Assembly: GCA_934691925.1 (NCBI GenBank)
Contig: CAKUTI010000004.1
Coordinates: 1 to 64,000, forward strand
Source of the DNA: an uncultured Treponema sp.
GTDB lineage: Bacteria; Spirochaetota; Spirochaetia; Treponematales; Treponemataceae
Direction: 5' to 3'
Length of the DNA: 64,000 nucleotides
Made by a program: the position numbers and the translations under genes. The number at the start of each line of letters is the position of its first letter. The first letter of the stretch is position 1. Below, piece by piece: positions 17,396-26,003 of this stretch. The notes beneath the pieces were generated by a model that saw only the letters and a list, made by a program, of their open reading frames with translations, was not told where the DNA came from and did not search any database.

Positions 17396-17526
17396 AAAGC
17401 TCCGCGTTTTTGTCGGTTACAAGCCCAGCTTTTCGCTGTTCTGGCTTGCGCCGGCATTGCTGCACTTCGCTTCGCTCGTTCCGCAACGGCTTCGCCGCCG
17501 CTCCAATCTGGCGTAGCATTTTTTCA
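17396..17526 (+). repeat. Structured dispersed repeat, copy C, in the 362-nt yajC upstream gap
   Basis: Shares AAAGCTCCGCG, GCCCAGCTTT, TTCCGCAACGGC and CTGGCGTAGCATTTTTTC with copy B, in the same order and in the orientation of the downstream gene. GCC/GGC and CGGC-TTC-GCCG helices are preserved. An ORF-like frame (PAFR, SFRNG, IWRSIF) is shared with copy B but has no independent support as a gene. The rest of the gap, 17257-17395 and 17527-17618, is AT rich and holds the yajC promoter region. Confidence 0.75.
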
Positions 17527-17618
17527 ACTAAAAGACTGAATTATTATATTGTTTCTTAACATTCAAAATGCTATTCTTTTAGAACTCAAAAAATTTACTT
17601 TTCAGGAAGGAATCTAAA

Positions 17619-18032
17619 ATGTTTTTTTCATTACTTCAAACAAGCGGAAATGGTGCACAGGGCGGAAGCATGCTGATGACTGTTTTGCCGTTCATTCTTA
17701 TCATTGCGATTTTCTATTTCTTTATTATTCGTCCGCAGAATAAAAAACAGAAAGAAACTGAAAAAATGATTAACGCCCTTAAAAAAGGCGACAAAGTTGT
17801 TACAATCGGCGGAATCCATGGAGTTGTTTCTTCAACAAAAGAAAAAACTGTAATCGTAAAAGTTGACGACAACACAAAGCTCGAATTTAACCGCTCTGCA
17901 ATTGCGACTGTTGTTACAGACAAGCCTGCCGCGCCTGCAAAAAACGTAAAAAAAGCAAAAACTGAGGAAAAAGCGGAAGAAGCTCCAAAAGCTGCCGAAG
18001 CAGGATCTGAGGCTGATGCTGAAAAAAAATAA
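17619..18032 (+). CDS. yajC: Preprotein translocase subunit YajC
   Basis: 137 residues. One membrane span (TVLPFILIIAIFYFFII, about residues 20-40) is followed by RPQNKKQKETEKM and the conserved KKGDKVVTIGGIHGVV core, diagnostic of YajC. The C-terminal ~40 residues are Ala/Lys/Glu rich and longer than in E. coli. YajC associates with SecD and SecF, whose genes follow 27 nt downstream, to assist SecYEG during export. AAGGA precedes the ATG. It is the first gene of a yajC-secD-secF operon. Confidence 0.95.
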   Translation: MFFSLLQTSGNGAQGGSMLMTVLPFILIIAIFYFFIIRPQNKKQKETEKMINALKKGDKVVTIGGIHGVVSSTKEKTVIVKVDDNTKLEFNRSAIATVVTDKPAAPAKNVKKAKTEEKAEEAPKAAEAGSEADAEKK

Positions 18033-18059
18033 AAAAAGTTACCGGAGTTATTAAAAAAA

Positions 18060-19853
18060 ATGAACAAACGAAGCCGTTTCATCATTATTCTGGTAGTTCT
18101 TGCTGTTTGTTTTGCGTTCCTTTGGCCGTCAATCAGCTGGTACGCGAGAACTCCAAAAGACCAGCAGAGTCTGGCTCTTGGTTCTCTTGAAAACATCAAG
18201 AATTACACAAGCAAAAAGGCAAGAGACGAGGTCGCAGCAATTATCGCCATTGCTGAAAAAAATCCAGATGAGATTCTTGACTCGTCTTATGATTATCTTG
18301 TAAAAGCCGCAAAGAAAAATTACAAGAACATCGCAAAAGCATATAAAGGCATGGGAAAAGCTGTGCCGGAAACTCCGTCAGTCATGACAGTTTCTGCGGT
18401 TTTGGATTCTTTTCAGGGCTACACAGCTCAGGCAGACCTTCAGACGGTTGTCGAATCTAAATACAGAAATGAAATCCTTAAAGCTAAGAACCGCTACACA
18501 AGCTCTGTAAAACTCGGTCTTGACTTGTCCGGCGGTATGAACATCATCGTTCACGCGGACTTGGACAAGGCTCTTGAAGAGCAGAAAAAAAACGGAGACA
18601 TCACAGACGAGGCTCAGTTCAAGAAAGACGCAATGGCTCAGGCTATCGAGACTTTGACTGGAAGCATCGACAAATTCGGCCTTACATCTCCTGTTGTACG
18701 TCAGCAGGGAGAAGACAGAATCTACATTGAAATTCCTGGAGCTGCCGACACAGACAGCGTAAGCGCAATCATTCAGGGAAAGGGAATATTGAATTTCCGC
18801 CTTGTTGACGAGCCTTCGACAGCCGCTGTTATGAATTACTACAGACAGAACGGCGTTGTCTTTAATTCTGACGGAAAACTTATCGACCCGACAATTGTTG
18901 CCGACGATGTTGAAGTTTTTGGAAACTACAAGAAAGACGCTTACGGTCTTGACGAGCTTGTAAACGGATATGAGTACATCGCTGTAAAAAAAGAGATTGC
19001 TCTTGACGGAACTCACGTAAAATCTGCGAATGTTACTGCCGACCCGACAACAAACCAGCCGGAAGTTACTTTCGAGCTTGACCTTGAAGGCGCGGACATT
19101 TTCGCCAAATTCACAGGCGAGCATGTAAACGAGCGTCTCGCAATTGTGAGCAACGGAAAAGTAAAGTCTGCCGCTACAATCAGACAGGCAATCGGAGGCG
19201 GACAGGTTCAGCTTTCGGGTGGATTCAGCATTCAGGAAGCTCAGAACATTCAGAAGGTTCTTCAGACAGCACGCCTTGATGTTCCGCTTGAAGTTGAAAG
19301 CCAGCAGGTTATCGGCGCTTCTTTGGGAGACGCTGCAATCAAGCAGGGAATGATGGCTCTTTCTTGGGGCTTGCTTCTCGTGTTTGTATTCATGATTGTC
19401 TACTACAAAGGCGCTGGAATCAACGCGGTTGTTGCTCAGGTCTTGAATATTTACATTATGTTCTCAGTTTTGAGCGCGTTTAACCTTACTCTCACGCTTT
19501 CTTCTATCGCAGGTATGATTCTTACAGTCGGTATGTCTGTTGACGCAAACGTAATTATCTTCGAAAGAATCAAGGAAGAGCTTCGTGACGGAAAATCCCG
19601 CGCGGCTGCAATCACAACTGGTTTCGGCAATGCGTTCTGGGCAATCATGGACTCTAACATCACAACCTTTATTGCTGCTGCATTCCTTTCTAAACTTGGA
19701 ACAGGCTCAATTCAGGGATTCGCGGTTTCGCTTGCAATCGGTGTTGTTTCATCAGTATTTACAGCTCTCGTGGTTTCTCGTCTTATGTTCGATTTCGGAA
19801 CTGACGTTATTGGCAAGAAAAAGATGAGCATCGGCTGGGGAGTGATAAAATAA
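18060..19853 (+). CDS. secD: Protein translocase subunit SecD
   Basis: 597 residues, normal length. The N-terminal span (IIILVVLAVCFAFLWPSI) is followed by a large periplasmic region beginning with LGLDLSGGMNI, the conserved D1 motif. The C-terminal part carries five membrane helices, with ASLGDAAIKQGM before the first and GMSVDANVIIFERIKEEL in the pore-proximal region holding the proton-relay aspartate. SecDF uses the proton gradient to pull exported proteins through SecYEG. The stop codon overlaps the secF start (TAATG), giving coupled translation. Confidence 0.96.
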   Translation: MNKRSRFIIILVVLAVCFAFLWPSISWYARTPKDQQSLALGSLENIKNYTSKKARDEVAAIIAIAEKNPDEILDSSYDYLVKAAKKNYKNIAKAYKGMGKAVPETPSVMTVSAVLDSFQGYTAQADLQTVVESKYRNEILKAKNRYTSSVKLGLDLSGGMNIIVHADLDKALEEQKKNGDITDEAQFKKDAMAQAIETLTGSIDKFGLTSPVVRQQGEDRIYIEIPGAADTDSVSAIIQGKGILNFRLVDEPSTAAVMNYYRQNGVVFNSDGKLIDPTIVADDVEVFGNYKKDAYGLDELVNGYEYIAVKKEIALDGTHVKSANVTADPTTNQPEVTFELDLEGADIFAKFTGEHVNERLAIVSNGKVKSAATIRQAIGGGQVQLSGGFSIQEAQNIQKVLQTARLDVPLEVESQQVIGASLGDAAIKQGMMALSWGLLLVFVFMIVYYKGAGINAVVAQVLNIYIMFSVLSAFNLTLTLSSIAGMILTVGMSVDANVIIFERIKEELRDGKSRAAAITTGFGNAFWAIMDSNITTFIAAAFLSKLGTGSIQGFAVSLAIGVVSSVFTALVVSRLMFDFGTDVIGKKKMSIGWGVIK

Positions 19854-21058
19854 TGAAAAAGAAGATTCAGTTTACAAAATATTTTAACTTCGCTGTCGTG
19901 TTAAGCGCGGTTGTGATTATTGCAGGAATCGTTTCTGTATGCACAAGAGGAATCAACTTCGGTCTTGAATTCAAGCCTGGTATGATTGAAGAAATCAAGG
20001 TTTCTGACGCTGTTCTTGATGTTGTTTACTCTGGAAGCGCAAAAATTACGCTCGACGCTTCTGAAAGCGGGATTCAGCTTGTTGTTACAGGCGTTGGTGC
20101 TGAAAACAGGACTTTGAACATTGAGTATGCAAATGTAAAATCGGTTTCAGCTTTGGCAGACGAACTTAATAAGATTGACGGAATTACAGCGACAGTCAAG
20201 AAAGACGAGTCGATTCCGGCTGACGGACTTTTTGTGAATTCGGCTGTTTCAACAACTCTTGGTGAGAATCCTTTGAATTTGTTCGCAGTTGACTTGAATT
20301 CTGGTGTTGACGCAGACACAATCCGCGAGACTCTCAAAGATTTTGGCGAGGTCGATGTTAAAAAAGCCGGCTCTGACTCGTTCCAGATTCGTCTTGAAGC
20401 AGGAGATGACGGAAAGACGATTCAGGACAAGGCAAACAAGGTTCTTTATGAAAAGTTCGGATCTGAAAAAATCGCTGTTGTAAAGTCTGACTTTATCGGC
20501 GCGCAGTTCTCTGGCTCTTTGATAAAATCTTCTATTATCCTTGTTCTTGCGACATTGGTCTTGATTTTTATCTATTGTGCAATCCGCTTCCACTGGGACT
20601 TTGCTCTTGCTTCAGTAATCGCAGTTGTTCACGACTCGCTGATTATGATTGCATTCATCTCGTTCTTGCAGATGGAATTCAGCACAACAACTCTCGCCGC
20701 AATTCTTACAATCATCGGTTATTCGATTAACGCGACTGTCGTTATCCTTGACCGCGTAAGAAGCGACATCAAGATTGTCGAGGCGAAAACTTTCAAGGAA
20801 ATCTTGAACGCTGCCTTGAACCAGACTCTGAGCCGCTCTGTAATCACAACTGTTACAACGTTGCTTGCAGTTCTTTCATTGTTCTTCTTCACAACAGGAA
20901 CAATCCACGACTTCTCGCTCGCGCTGATTATCGGTTTGATTTCAGGATGTTATTCTTCAATCTTCATTGCAGGAAGCTTTATCTTGCTCGCACGCAGAAA
21001 GCAGACTTTCACAGTTGCCGCTAATGCGAACGTTGTTCAGATGAGGCCTGAAGAGTAA
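19853..21058 (+). CDS. secF: Protein translocase subunit SecF
   Basis: 401 residues, longer than E. coli SecF (about 320) because of an expanded periplasmic region (about 45-200) between the first helix and the P1 core. The opening FNFAVVLSAVVIIAGIVSV and GINFGLEFKPG match the family; the usual DFTGG-like motif is LEFKPG here. The C-terminal helices include GYSINATVVILDRVRSD, the SecF signature. It partners SecD in the inner membrane. The start overlaps the secD stop by one base and a terminator follows at 21091. Confidence 0.95.
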   Translation: MKKKIQFTKYFNFAVVLSAVVIIAGIVSVCTRGINFGLEFKPGMIEEIKVSDAVLDVVYSGSAKITLDASESGIQLVVTGVGAENRTLNIEYANVKSVSALADELNKIDGITATVKKDESIPADGLFVNSAVSTTLGENPLNLFAVDLNSGVDADTIRETLKDFGEVDVKKAGSDSFQIRLEAGDDGKTIQDKANKVLYEKFGSEKIAVVKSDFIGAQFSGSLIKSSIILVLATLVLIFIYCAIRFHWDFALASVIAVVHDSLIMIAFISFLQMEFSTTTLAAILTIIGYSINATVVILDRVRSDIKIVEAKTFKEILNAALNQTLSRSVITTVTTLLAVLSLFFFTTGTIHDFSLALIIGLISGCYSSIFIAGSFILLARRKQTFTVAANANVVQMRPEE

Positions 21059-21090
21059 AAATCGCGCTAAAGCAGTTTTGTTTTGATTGA

Positions 21091-21119
21091 AGCCCGCCCT
21101 TTTTGGGACGGGCTTTTTG
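21091..21119 (+). terminator. Terminator of the yajC-secDF operon
   Basis: AGCCCGCCC (21091-21099) pairs with GGGACGGGCT (21105-21114) with one mismatch, followed by TTTTTG. Confidence 0.85.
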
Positions 21120-21201
21120 TTTTTTAAATTTCGTTTTTGTCTTCCATTTTTGAATTTTTGCAATCCTTTTAATATAGAAGAGAAATTGTTATAATATCGC
21201 T

Positions 21202-22119
21202 ATGAAAATTATTCGTGCTGGAACGATGGGGTTTTGCGCTGGTGTTCGGCGCGCTGTGAACTGCGCAAACAAGGCTCTTGAAGAAAATTCATATTTGAGC
21301 AAGAAAAATCACGGGCAAGTCTATACTTTGGGACCTTTGATTCATAATCCTGTCGCTTTGAAAAAGCTCGCTGAGCGAAACTTGAAAATTCTTTCCGACG
21401 GAGATTTTTCTAGTTTGAGTCAAAATGATACGGTTTTGATTCGTGCGCACGGAGTTCCGCCTGAAAATGAAGCCGAGCTGAAATCGAAAGGCGCGAATGT
21501 GATAAATGCGACTTGTCCGCTTGTAACGCAAAGTCAAAATCGAGCGGCGAAATATGCCGGAGAAAATTATGTGATTTTTTTCGCGGGAGACAAAAATCAC
21601 GGAGAAGTTGTCGGAATTGAAGGCTATGCGCTTGAGGCTGCACGAAAAAAAAATCTTGAATGTAATTTTATCTTGATAAAAGACACGGACGAGGCGCAAA
21701 AAGAAGCCGAAAATCTTTGTAGAAATCATTCAGACATAAAAAATCGGAAAATCGTGCTTCTTTCACAGACGACTTTCAGCATTTCGATGTTTGAGAAAAT
21801 TGAGAATTTTCTGAAAGAGCGATTTCCGCAGATTGAGGTTGTCAATTCGATTTGCCCTGCGACTCACGAGCGTCAAAGCTCGCTTATTGATTTATGTTCG
21901 AAAGTTGACGGCGTTCTTGTGATTGGCGGAAAAACAAGCGCGAACACAAACCGGCTTTTCACAACTGCAAAAAAACTTTGCAAAAATGCCGCCTTAATTG
22001 AAAATGCCGATGAAATTCCTGATGATTTTTTTCATCTTGAAAGTGTGGGGCTTACCGCCGGGGCTTCAACTCCAGACGATGTTATTGAGGAAGTCGAATT
22101 GAAGTTGAAAGGTTGCTGA
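21202..22119 (+). CDS. ispH: 4-hydroxy-3-methylbut-2-enyl diphosphate reductase (IspH/LytB)
   Basis: 305 residues. The three cysteines that hold the catalytic iron-sulfur cluster are C12 (GFCAGV), C105 (NATCPLVT) and C218 (SICPATHERQ). The family motifs RAHGVPP, GDKNHGEVVGIEG, SQTTFS and GGKTSANTNRL are all present. It makes IPP and DMAPP in the last step of the MEP isoprenoid pathway. The ATG is fixed by homology, yet no Shine-Dalgarno sequence lies near it; a TATAAT (21190-21195) ends 6 nt upstream, so translation may be leaderless. Confidence 0.96.
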   Translation: MKIIRAGTMGFCAGVRRAVNCANKALEENSYLSKKNHGQVYTLGPLIHNPVALKKLAERNLKILSDGDFSSLSQNDTVLIRAHGVPPENEAELKSKGANVINATCPLVTQSQNRAAKYAGENYVIFFAGDKNHGEVVGIEGYALEAARKKNLECNFILIKDTDEAQKEAENLCRNHSDIKNRKIVLLSQTTFSISMFEKIENFLKERFPQIEVVNSICPATHERQSSLIDLCSKVDGVLVIGGKTSANTNRLFTTAKKLCKNAALIENADEIPDDFFHLESVGLTAGASTPDDVIEEVELKLKGC

Positions 22120-22224
22120 ATAAAGAATATAATTTATTCTAAATTTTTGCCGTGCTTTTTTAGACGGCTGTTTTTATAGAATTTCAAAGAGTCTATCGAA
22201 TACAATGAAAATCGAGGTTATAAA

Positions 22225-23298
22225 ATGAAACCAAAGAATGTAGGTGTTATCGGAGCTGGAGCATGGGGATCTGGATTGGCGCAGGCGATTGCGCGTGGCG
22301 GACATAAAGTTCAGATCTGGGCCCGTGAGCAGGATGTTGTTGACGGAATCAATAATGAGCATGAAAACAAACGCTACCTGCCGGGCTATCCTCTTTCAGA
22401 AAATCTGACAGCATCGACAGACATCAAGGAAGTTGCAGATGGAAAAGAATATCTGATTCTCGCTTCTCCTTCGCTTTATCTTGCAAGCACAGCAAAGCAG
22501 ATCATCGACGTTCCTTCAATTAAAAACGGTGAGACAGTTATCGGCGTTCTTACAAAAGGATTTATCGCTTCTGAAAACGGCCCGCGTCTTGTTCTTGACG
22601 CTTTGAACGACGTTTTCCCGGAATGTTACAGAAACGCGTTCGTTTATATTTCTGGACCTTCTCACGCAGAGGAAGTTGCGATGGGAAAGCTCACTGGCTT
22701 GATTGCGGCGAGCGAGCATGCGCTTAACTCAATCAAATTTCGTGAGCTTTTGCGCGTTCCTGGACTTATGGTTTATTCATCTCTTGACGCGGTTGGAGTT
22801 CAGGTTTGCGCGGCTGCGAAAAACGTAATCGCGGTTGTTTACGGCTCTCTTGACGCGGTCAGCGAACATTCAGATGTTTTTGGCGACAACACAGAATCGC
22901 TTTTGCTTGCCGCAGGTCTCAACGAAATTCAGCAGATTGGATTCGCTTTGGGCGCGACTCACGCTGAAACTTTCACTTCGATTGCCGGTGTAGGCGACTT
23001 GGACGTAACTTGCCGCTCAAAATACGGACGCAACAGACGCTTTGGCCAGGATATCATCAAGACAAACATTCTTGACAAATTCAAGAATCTTGACGACTTG
23101 ATTGCGAGAATCAGTGAAATCGGATATTTGTCTGAGGGCGCAGTTGCCTGCAAATTTGTTCACGAGATTGCGCAGAAATACAATTTGAAGCTTACAATCT
23201 GCGACGGACTTTACAGAATTTTGAACAAAGAGATAAAGCCGATGGATTTTTTGCAGGAGCTTTTGACTCAGGGAAAAATCTCAAATTCTGAAGACTAA
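22225..23298 (+). CDS. gpsA: NAD(P)-dependent glycerol-3-phosphate dehydrogenase
   Basis: 357 residues. The Rossmann motif VIGAGAWGSGLA (8-19) binds NAD(P). Further family landmarks are SGPSHAEEVA, the catalytic-lysine region CAAAKNVIAVVYG (near 195) and GVGDLDVTCRSKYGRNRRFG. It reduces dihydroxyacetone phosphate to sn-glycerol-3-phosphate for phospholipid synthesis. GAGG lies ahead of the ATG. The gene is 32 nt upstream of ffh with no terminator between, so the two share a transcript. Confidence 0.96.
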   Translation: MKPKNVGVIGAGAWGSGLAQAIARGGHKVQIWAREQDVVDGINNEHENKRYLPGYPLSENLTASTDIKEVADGKEYLILASPSLYLASTAKQIIDVPSIKNGETVIGVLTKGFIASENGPRLVLDALNDVFPECYRNAFVYISGPSHAEEVAMGKLTGLIAASEHALNSIKFRELLRVPGLMVYSSLDAVGVQVCAAAKNVIAVVYGSLDAVSEHSDVFGDNTESLLLAAGLNEIQQIGFALGATHAETFTSIAGVGDLDVTCRSKYGRNRRFGQDIIKTNILDKFKNLDDLIARISEIGYLSEGAVACKFVHEIAQKYNLKLTICDGLYRILNKEIKPMDFLQELLTQGKISNSED

Positions 23299-23330
23299 GA
23301 TGAAGTCTAAAGACAAAACAGGAAAAATAA

Positions 23331-24752
23331 ATGCTTGAGAAGATTACAAACACATTCAGCGATATTGTCCGCACGGTAAGCGGAAAATCAACAATCACAG
23401 AAAAAAACATCGAGGATGCAGTTGAGCAGATAAAAATGGCTCTTCTTGAAGCCGATGTGAATTTGCGCGTTGTCCGCCGCTTTGTGAACGCGACTGTTGA
23501 GGAAGCGAAAGGCGAGAAGGTTCTCCGCGCGGTTGACCCGGGGCAGCAGTTCGTAAAAATCATTTATGACAGAATTGTTAAGCTTTTGGGAGATTCCAAA
23601 GTTGATTTGCAGCTGAAAGGTCCTGACACGCAGTCTGTGATTCTTCTTCTCGGTCTTCAAGGCGCTGGTAAGACAACTGCGGCGCATAAGCTGGCGGCAC
23701 GGCTTGCAAAAGAGGGACGAAAGCCGCTCTTGGTTGCTTGCGACTTGGTTCGTCCTGCGGCCGTTGAGCAGTTAAGGCAGCTTGGAGAAAAAATCAATGT
23801 TCCTGTTTATTTTGAGGAAAATGCGGCTCCGAAAGACGCTGTAAAAGTCGCGAAAAACGGCCTGACTTACGCGAAGAAAAATGGAATCGATACGATTATC
23901 GTTGATACTGCCGGTCGTCTCCAGATTGACGAAAGCATGATGGCGGAGCTTGTCGATGTAAAAAAAGCAGTTTCGCCAGTTGAAACTTTGCTTGTTGCCG
24001 ACGCGATGACAGGCCAGAACGCGGTTGAAATTGCGCAGTCTTTTGATGAGAAGCTTGGTCTTACTGGCGTAATTCTCACGAAATTCGATTCTGATGCGCG
24101 CGGCGGTGCGGCTCTTTCTCTAAAATCGATTACTGGAAAGCCGATTCTTTTTATCGGAACGGGTGAGAAAACTGAGGATTTTGAGCCTTTCCATCCTGAC
24201 CGTATTGCAAGCCGAATTCTCGGAATGGGCGATATTGTCTCGCTCGTTGAAAAAGCTCAGGAAAAAGTTGATGTTGAGGAAGCGCAGAAACTTCAGGAGA
24301 AAATGGCCCGAAACGAGTTCACTCTTGAAGATATGCTTTCCCAGTTTGAAAGCATGAACAAGATGGGAAGCATTTCTTCTTTAATGGAGATGATTCCGGG
24401 ACTTTCAGGGCAGATTGACACGAGCAAAATTGACATGGACGGAATGAAACGCCAGAAAGCGATTATTCAGTCGATGACGAAAAAAGAGCGGAAAAATCAT
24501 CTGATAATCGGGCCGGCAAGAAGAAAGCGGATTGCTGCAGGAAGCGGAACGAGCGTGGCCGAAGTGAACAAGCTGATTAAGCAGTTTGAAAAAATGAAGC
24601 TTACAATGAAAAAACTTTCAAGAAATAAAGGCTTGCAAGGAAAACTTATGCAGCAGCTAGGAGCCGTCAGCGGAGCTGGAATGGGCGGAGCTGGCGGAAA
24701 AAATCCTTTTGCTGGATTCAACGGAAAATTTCCCGGCGGATTTGGATTTTAA
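23331..24752 (+). CDS. ffh: Signal recognition particle GTPase Ffh
   Basis: 473 residues. The N domain is followed by the G domain with G1 GLQGAGKTT (108-116), CDLVRPAAVEQL (137-148), G3 DTAGRLQ (192-198) and G4 TKFDSDARGG. The methionine-rich M domain begins near residue 300 (QFESMNKMGSISSLMEMIPG) and carries the RNA-binding segment around SMTKKERKNH to RRKRIAAGSGT. The C-terminus is glycine rich (GAVSGAGMGGAGG). Ffh with 4.5S RNA delivers inner-membrane proteins to SecYEG. No SRP RNA gene is seen in the window. Confidence 0.97.
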   Translation: MLEKITNTFSDIVRTVSGKSTITEKNIEDAVEQIKMALLEADVNLRVVRRFVNATVEEAKGEKVLRAVDPGQQFVKIIYDRIVKLLGDSKVDLQLKGPDTQSVILLLGLQGAGKTTAAHKLAARLAKEGRKPLLVACDLVRPAAVEQLRQLGEKINVPVYFEENAAPKDAVKVAKNGLTYAKKNGIDTIIVDTAGRLQIDESMMAELVDVKKAVSPVETLLVADAMTGQNAVEIAQSFDEKLGLTGVILTKFDSDARGGAALSLKSITGKPILFIGTGEKTEDFEPFHPDRIASRILGMGDIVSLVEKAQEKVDVEEAQKLQEKMARNEFTLEDMLSQFESMNKMGSISSLMEMIPGLSGQIDTSKIDMDGMKRQKAIIQSMTKKERKNHLIIGPARRKRIAAGSGTSVAEVNKLIKQFEKMKLTMKKLSRNKGLQGKLMQQLGAVSGAGMGGAGGKNPFAGFNGKFPGGFGF

Positions 24753-24770
24753 GTTCTGAATTTTTTTATG

Positions 24771-24818
24771 AATCGGAAAGCGGCTGTTTTTGAAAATGCC
24801 TGTTTTCCGATTTTTTTT
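24771..24818 (+). terminator. Terminator of gpsA-ffh
   Basis: AATCGGAAA (24771-24779) pairs with TTTCCGATT (24804-24812), followed by T residues to 24818. The remaining gap to 25017 is AT rich and shows nothing else. Confidence 0.75.
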
Positions 24819-25017
24819 GCGCTTTATATTTTTCGTGCCGAACTGGAACTTTTTTAACATTTGAATTTTGAATAATTTTTCGAATCCGAAACGGCGAGTT
24901 TTTTTGCTTTCCTAATGATTGTCCAGTCAACGCAATATTCCGTTTAGCAGCCGCAGGCTTTTCGTGTTTTTTTTAATGCAATTTTGTATTTTTGGACTTT
25001 GGAAGAGAAAAGGATTG

Positions 25018-25062
25018 AAAGGAAAAGAGAAACCTTTTGAATAAAGGTGTCGCTTTTCCTTT
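25018..25062 (-). terminator. Terminator of the glycogen-binding-like gene
   Basis: AAAGGAAAAG (25018-25027) pairs perfectly with CTTTTCCTTT (25053-25062), with an inner ACCTTT/AAAGGT helix. The outer arm overlaps the stop codon. Downstream on the minus strand the sequence is pyrimidine rich. Confidence 0.7.
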
Positions 25063-25787
25063 TAGTTTACCGTGATTCGGCTTACGATTCTGCCGTCTTT
25101 TGAGTAGCCTCTCATCGGGTTTGTGGCGTCGGTGAATGAGCTGATTCCGTTGTAGTATGCGTAATAATAAGTGCCGGGATGGAGCGGAAGGCAGATTTCG
25201 TAGCGGCCTGGAGCAACTTCTTTCATCTCGTAAATCCACGAGTCCCAGTTTGTGAAAGTTCCGCCGAGACGGATTGTCTGCCCGCTTTCGGCAAAGCAGA
25301 CGAATTTTGTGAGTCCTGAGGCGTTTTTTTCGGTTACAATCGGGTCAACTTCGTCGATGTCAAGATAGGAAAGCGTGTAGCCGTCTGTTGAGTTGTACAA
25401 AACGTTCTGATTTTGCGGGTCGGTTGTCCAAAGTCCGTCGATTATGAGCCTGTAGCAGATTCTTGAAGTCTTTTTTGGACGCTCCAGGATGTAGAAAAAA
25501 ATCTCGCTTGTGATTTCGCCTTCAAAAGAATAAGTCTTGTAAAGCTGGAACTTGTGCATTGTCCTGAAATTTTCAAAGTCAAAGGCGATGCCGACAGAGC
25601 GTGCATTTGCCGGAGCTGTAAAAATTATATAGTTTCCCTCGACGCGCGGCGGATTAACTCCGTCAAGCGAGCCTACGAGCTGGTCGTATTCATAAGTGTC
25701 TGGAATGTCTGCTTCTGCCGGCTTTTCTTTTGCATAAAGAAAACTGAAAAAAGCCAGCAAAACAAAAATAAAAAGACTCTTCTTCAT
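25062..25787 (-). CDS. Secreted protein with AMPK/isoamylase-type glycogen-binding-like domain
   Basis: 241 residues from the ATG at 25787 (MKKSLFIFVLLAFFSFLYA is a signal peptide); an ATG 13 codons upstream is in frame but would spoil the signal. The C-terminal ~80 residues, with GGTFTNWDSWIYEMKEVAPG and PGTYYYAYYNG, have the beta-sandwich pattern of CBM48/AMPK-beta glycogen-binding domains. A second, weaker domain of the same type precedes it (IIFTAPANARSVGIAFDF to RLIIDGLWTTDP). No catalytic residues are present. The export signal makes glycogen storage an unlikely role; a structural envelope function is possible. Confidence 0.72.
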   Translation of the reverse strand: MKKSLFIFVLLAFFSFLYAKEKPAEADIPDTYEYDQLVGSLDGVNPPRVEGNYIIFTAPANARSVGIAFDFENFRTMHKFQLYKTYSFEGEITSEIFFYILERPKKTSRICYRLIIDGLWTTDPQNQNVLYNSTDGYTLSYLDIDEVDPIVTEKNASGLTKFVCFAESGQTIRLGGTFTNWDSWIYEMKEVAPGRYEICLPLHPGTYYYAYYNGISSFTDATNPMRGYSKDGRIVSRITVN

Positions 25788-25965
25788 ACTAAAAATTTTC
25801 GGCAAATTATCAAAAAAATGAATCAAAATCAGGGCAAAATCGTCGCTTTTTTCTATGAGATTTGTTTCCTAAAGCAAAAATCTAAAATGCCGATTATAAA
25901 AAGTGAAGTGGTGGGAAAACTGAAGAAAGATTCACAAAACTTCAAGTGAACTTCAAAAATATTCC

Positions 25966-25995
25966 TTGTTGCTTTAATTTAATTTGGAGTAAAAT
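25966..25995 (+). promoter_or_regulatory. Promoter of the FlcA-like gene
   Basis: TTGTTG (25966-25971), 18-nt spacer, TAAAAT (25990-25995). Only 8 nt separate the -10 box from the ATG at 26004 and no Shine-Dalgarno sequence intervenes. Confidence 0.6.
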
Positions 25996-26003
25996 AAAGA
26001 ACA

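Noticed and set aside
17326-17559. Short ORFs over repeat copy C upstream of yajC
   Set aside because: They coincide with the dispersed repeat, lack ribosome sites, and only mirror the frame of copy B.
17604-17618. Possible SRP RNA tetraloop-like AGGAAGGAA motif
   Set aside because: It is the yajC ribosome site; there is no surrounding helix as in 4.5S RNA.
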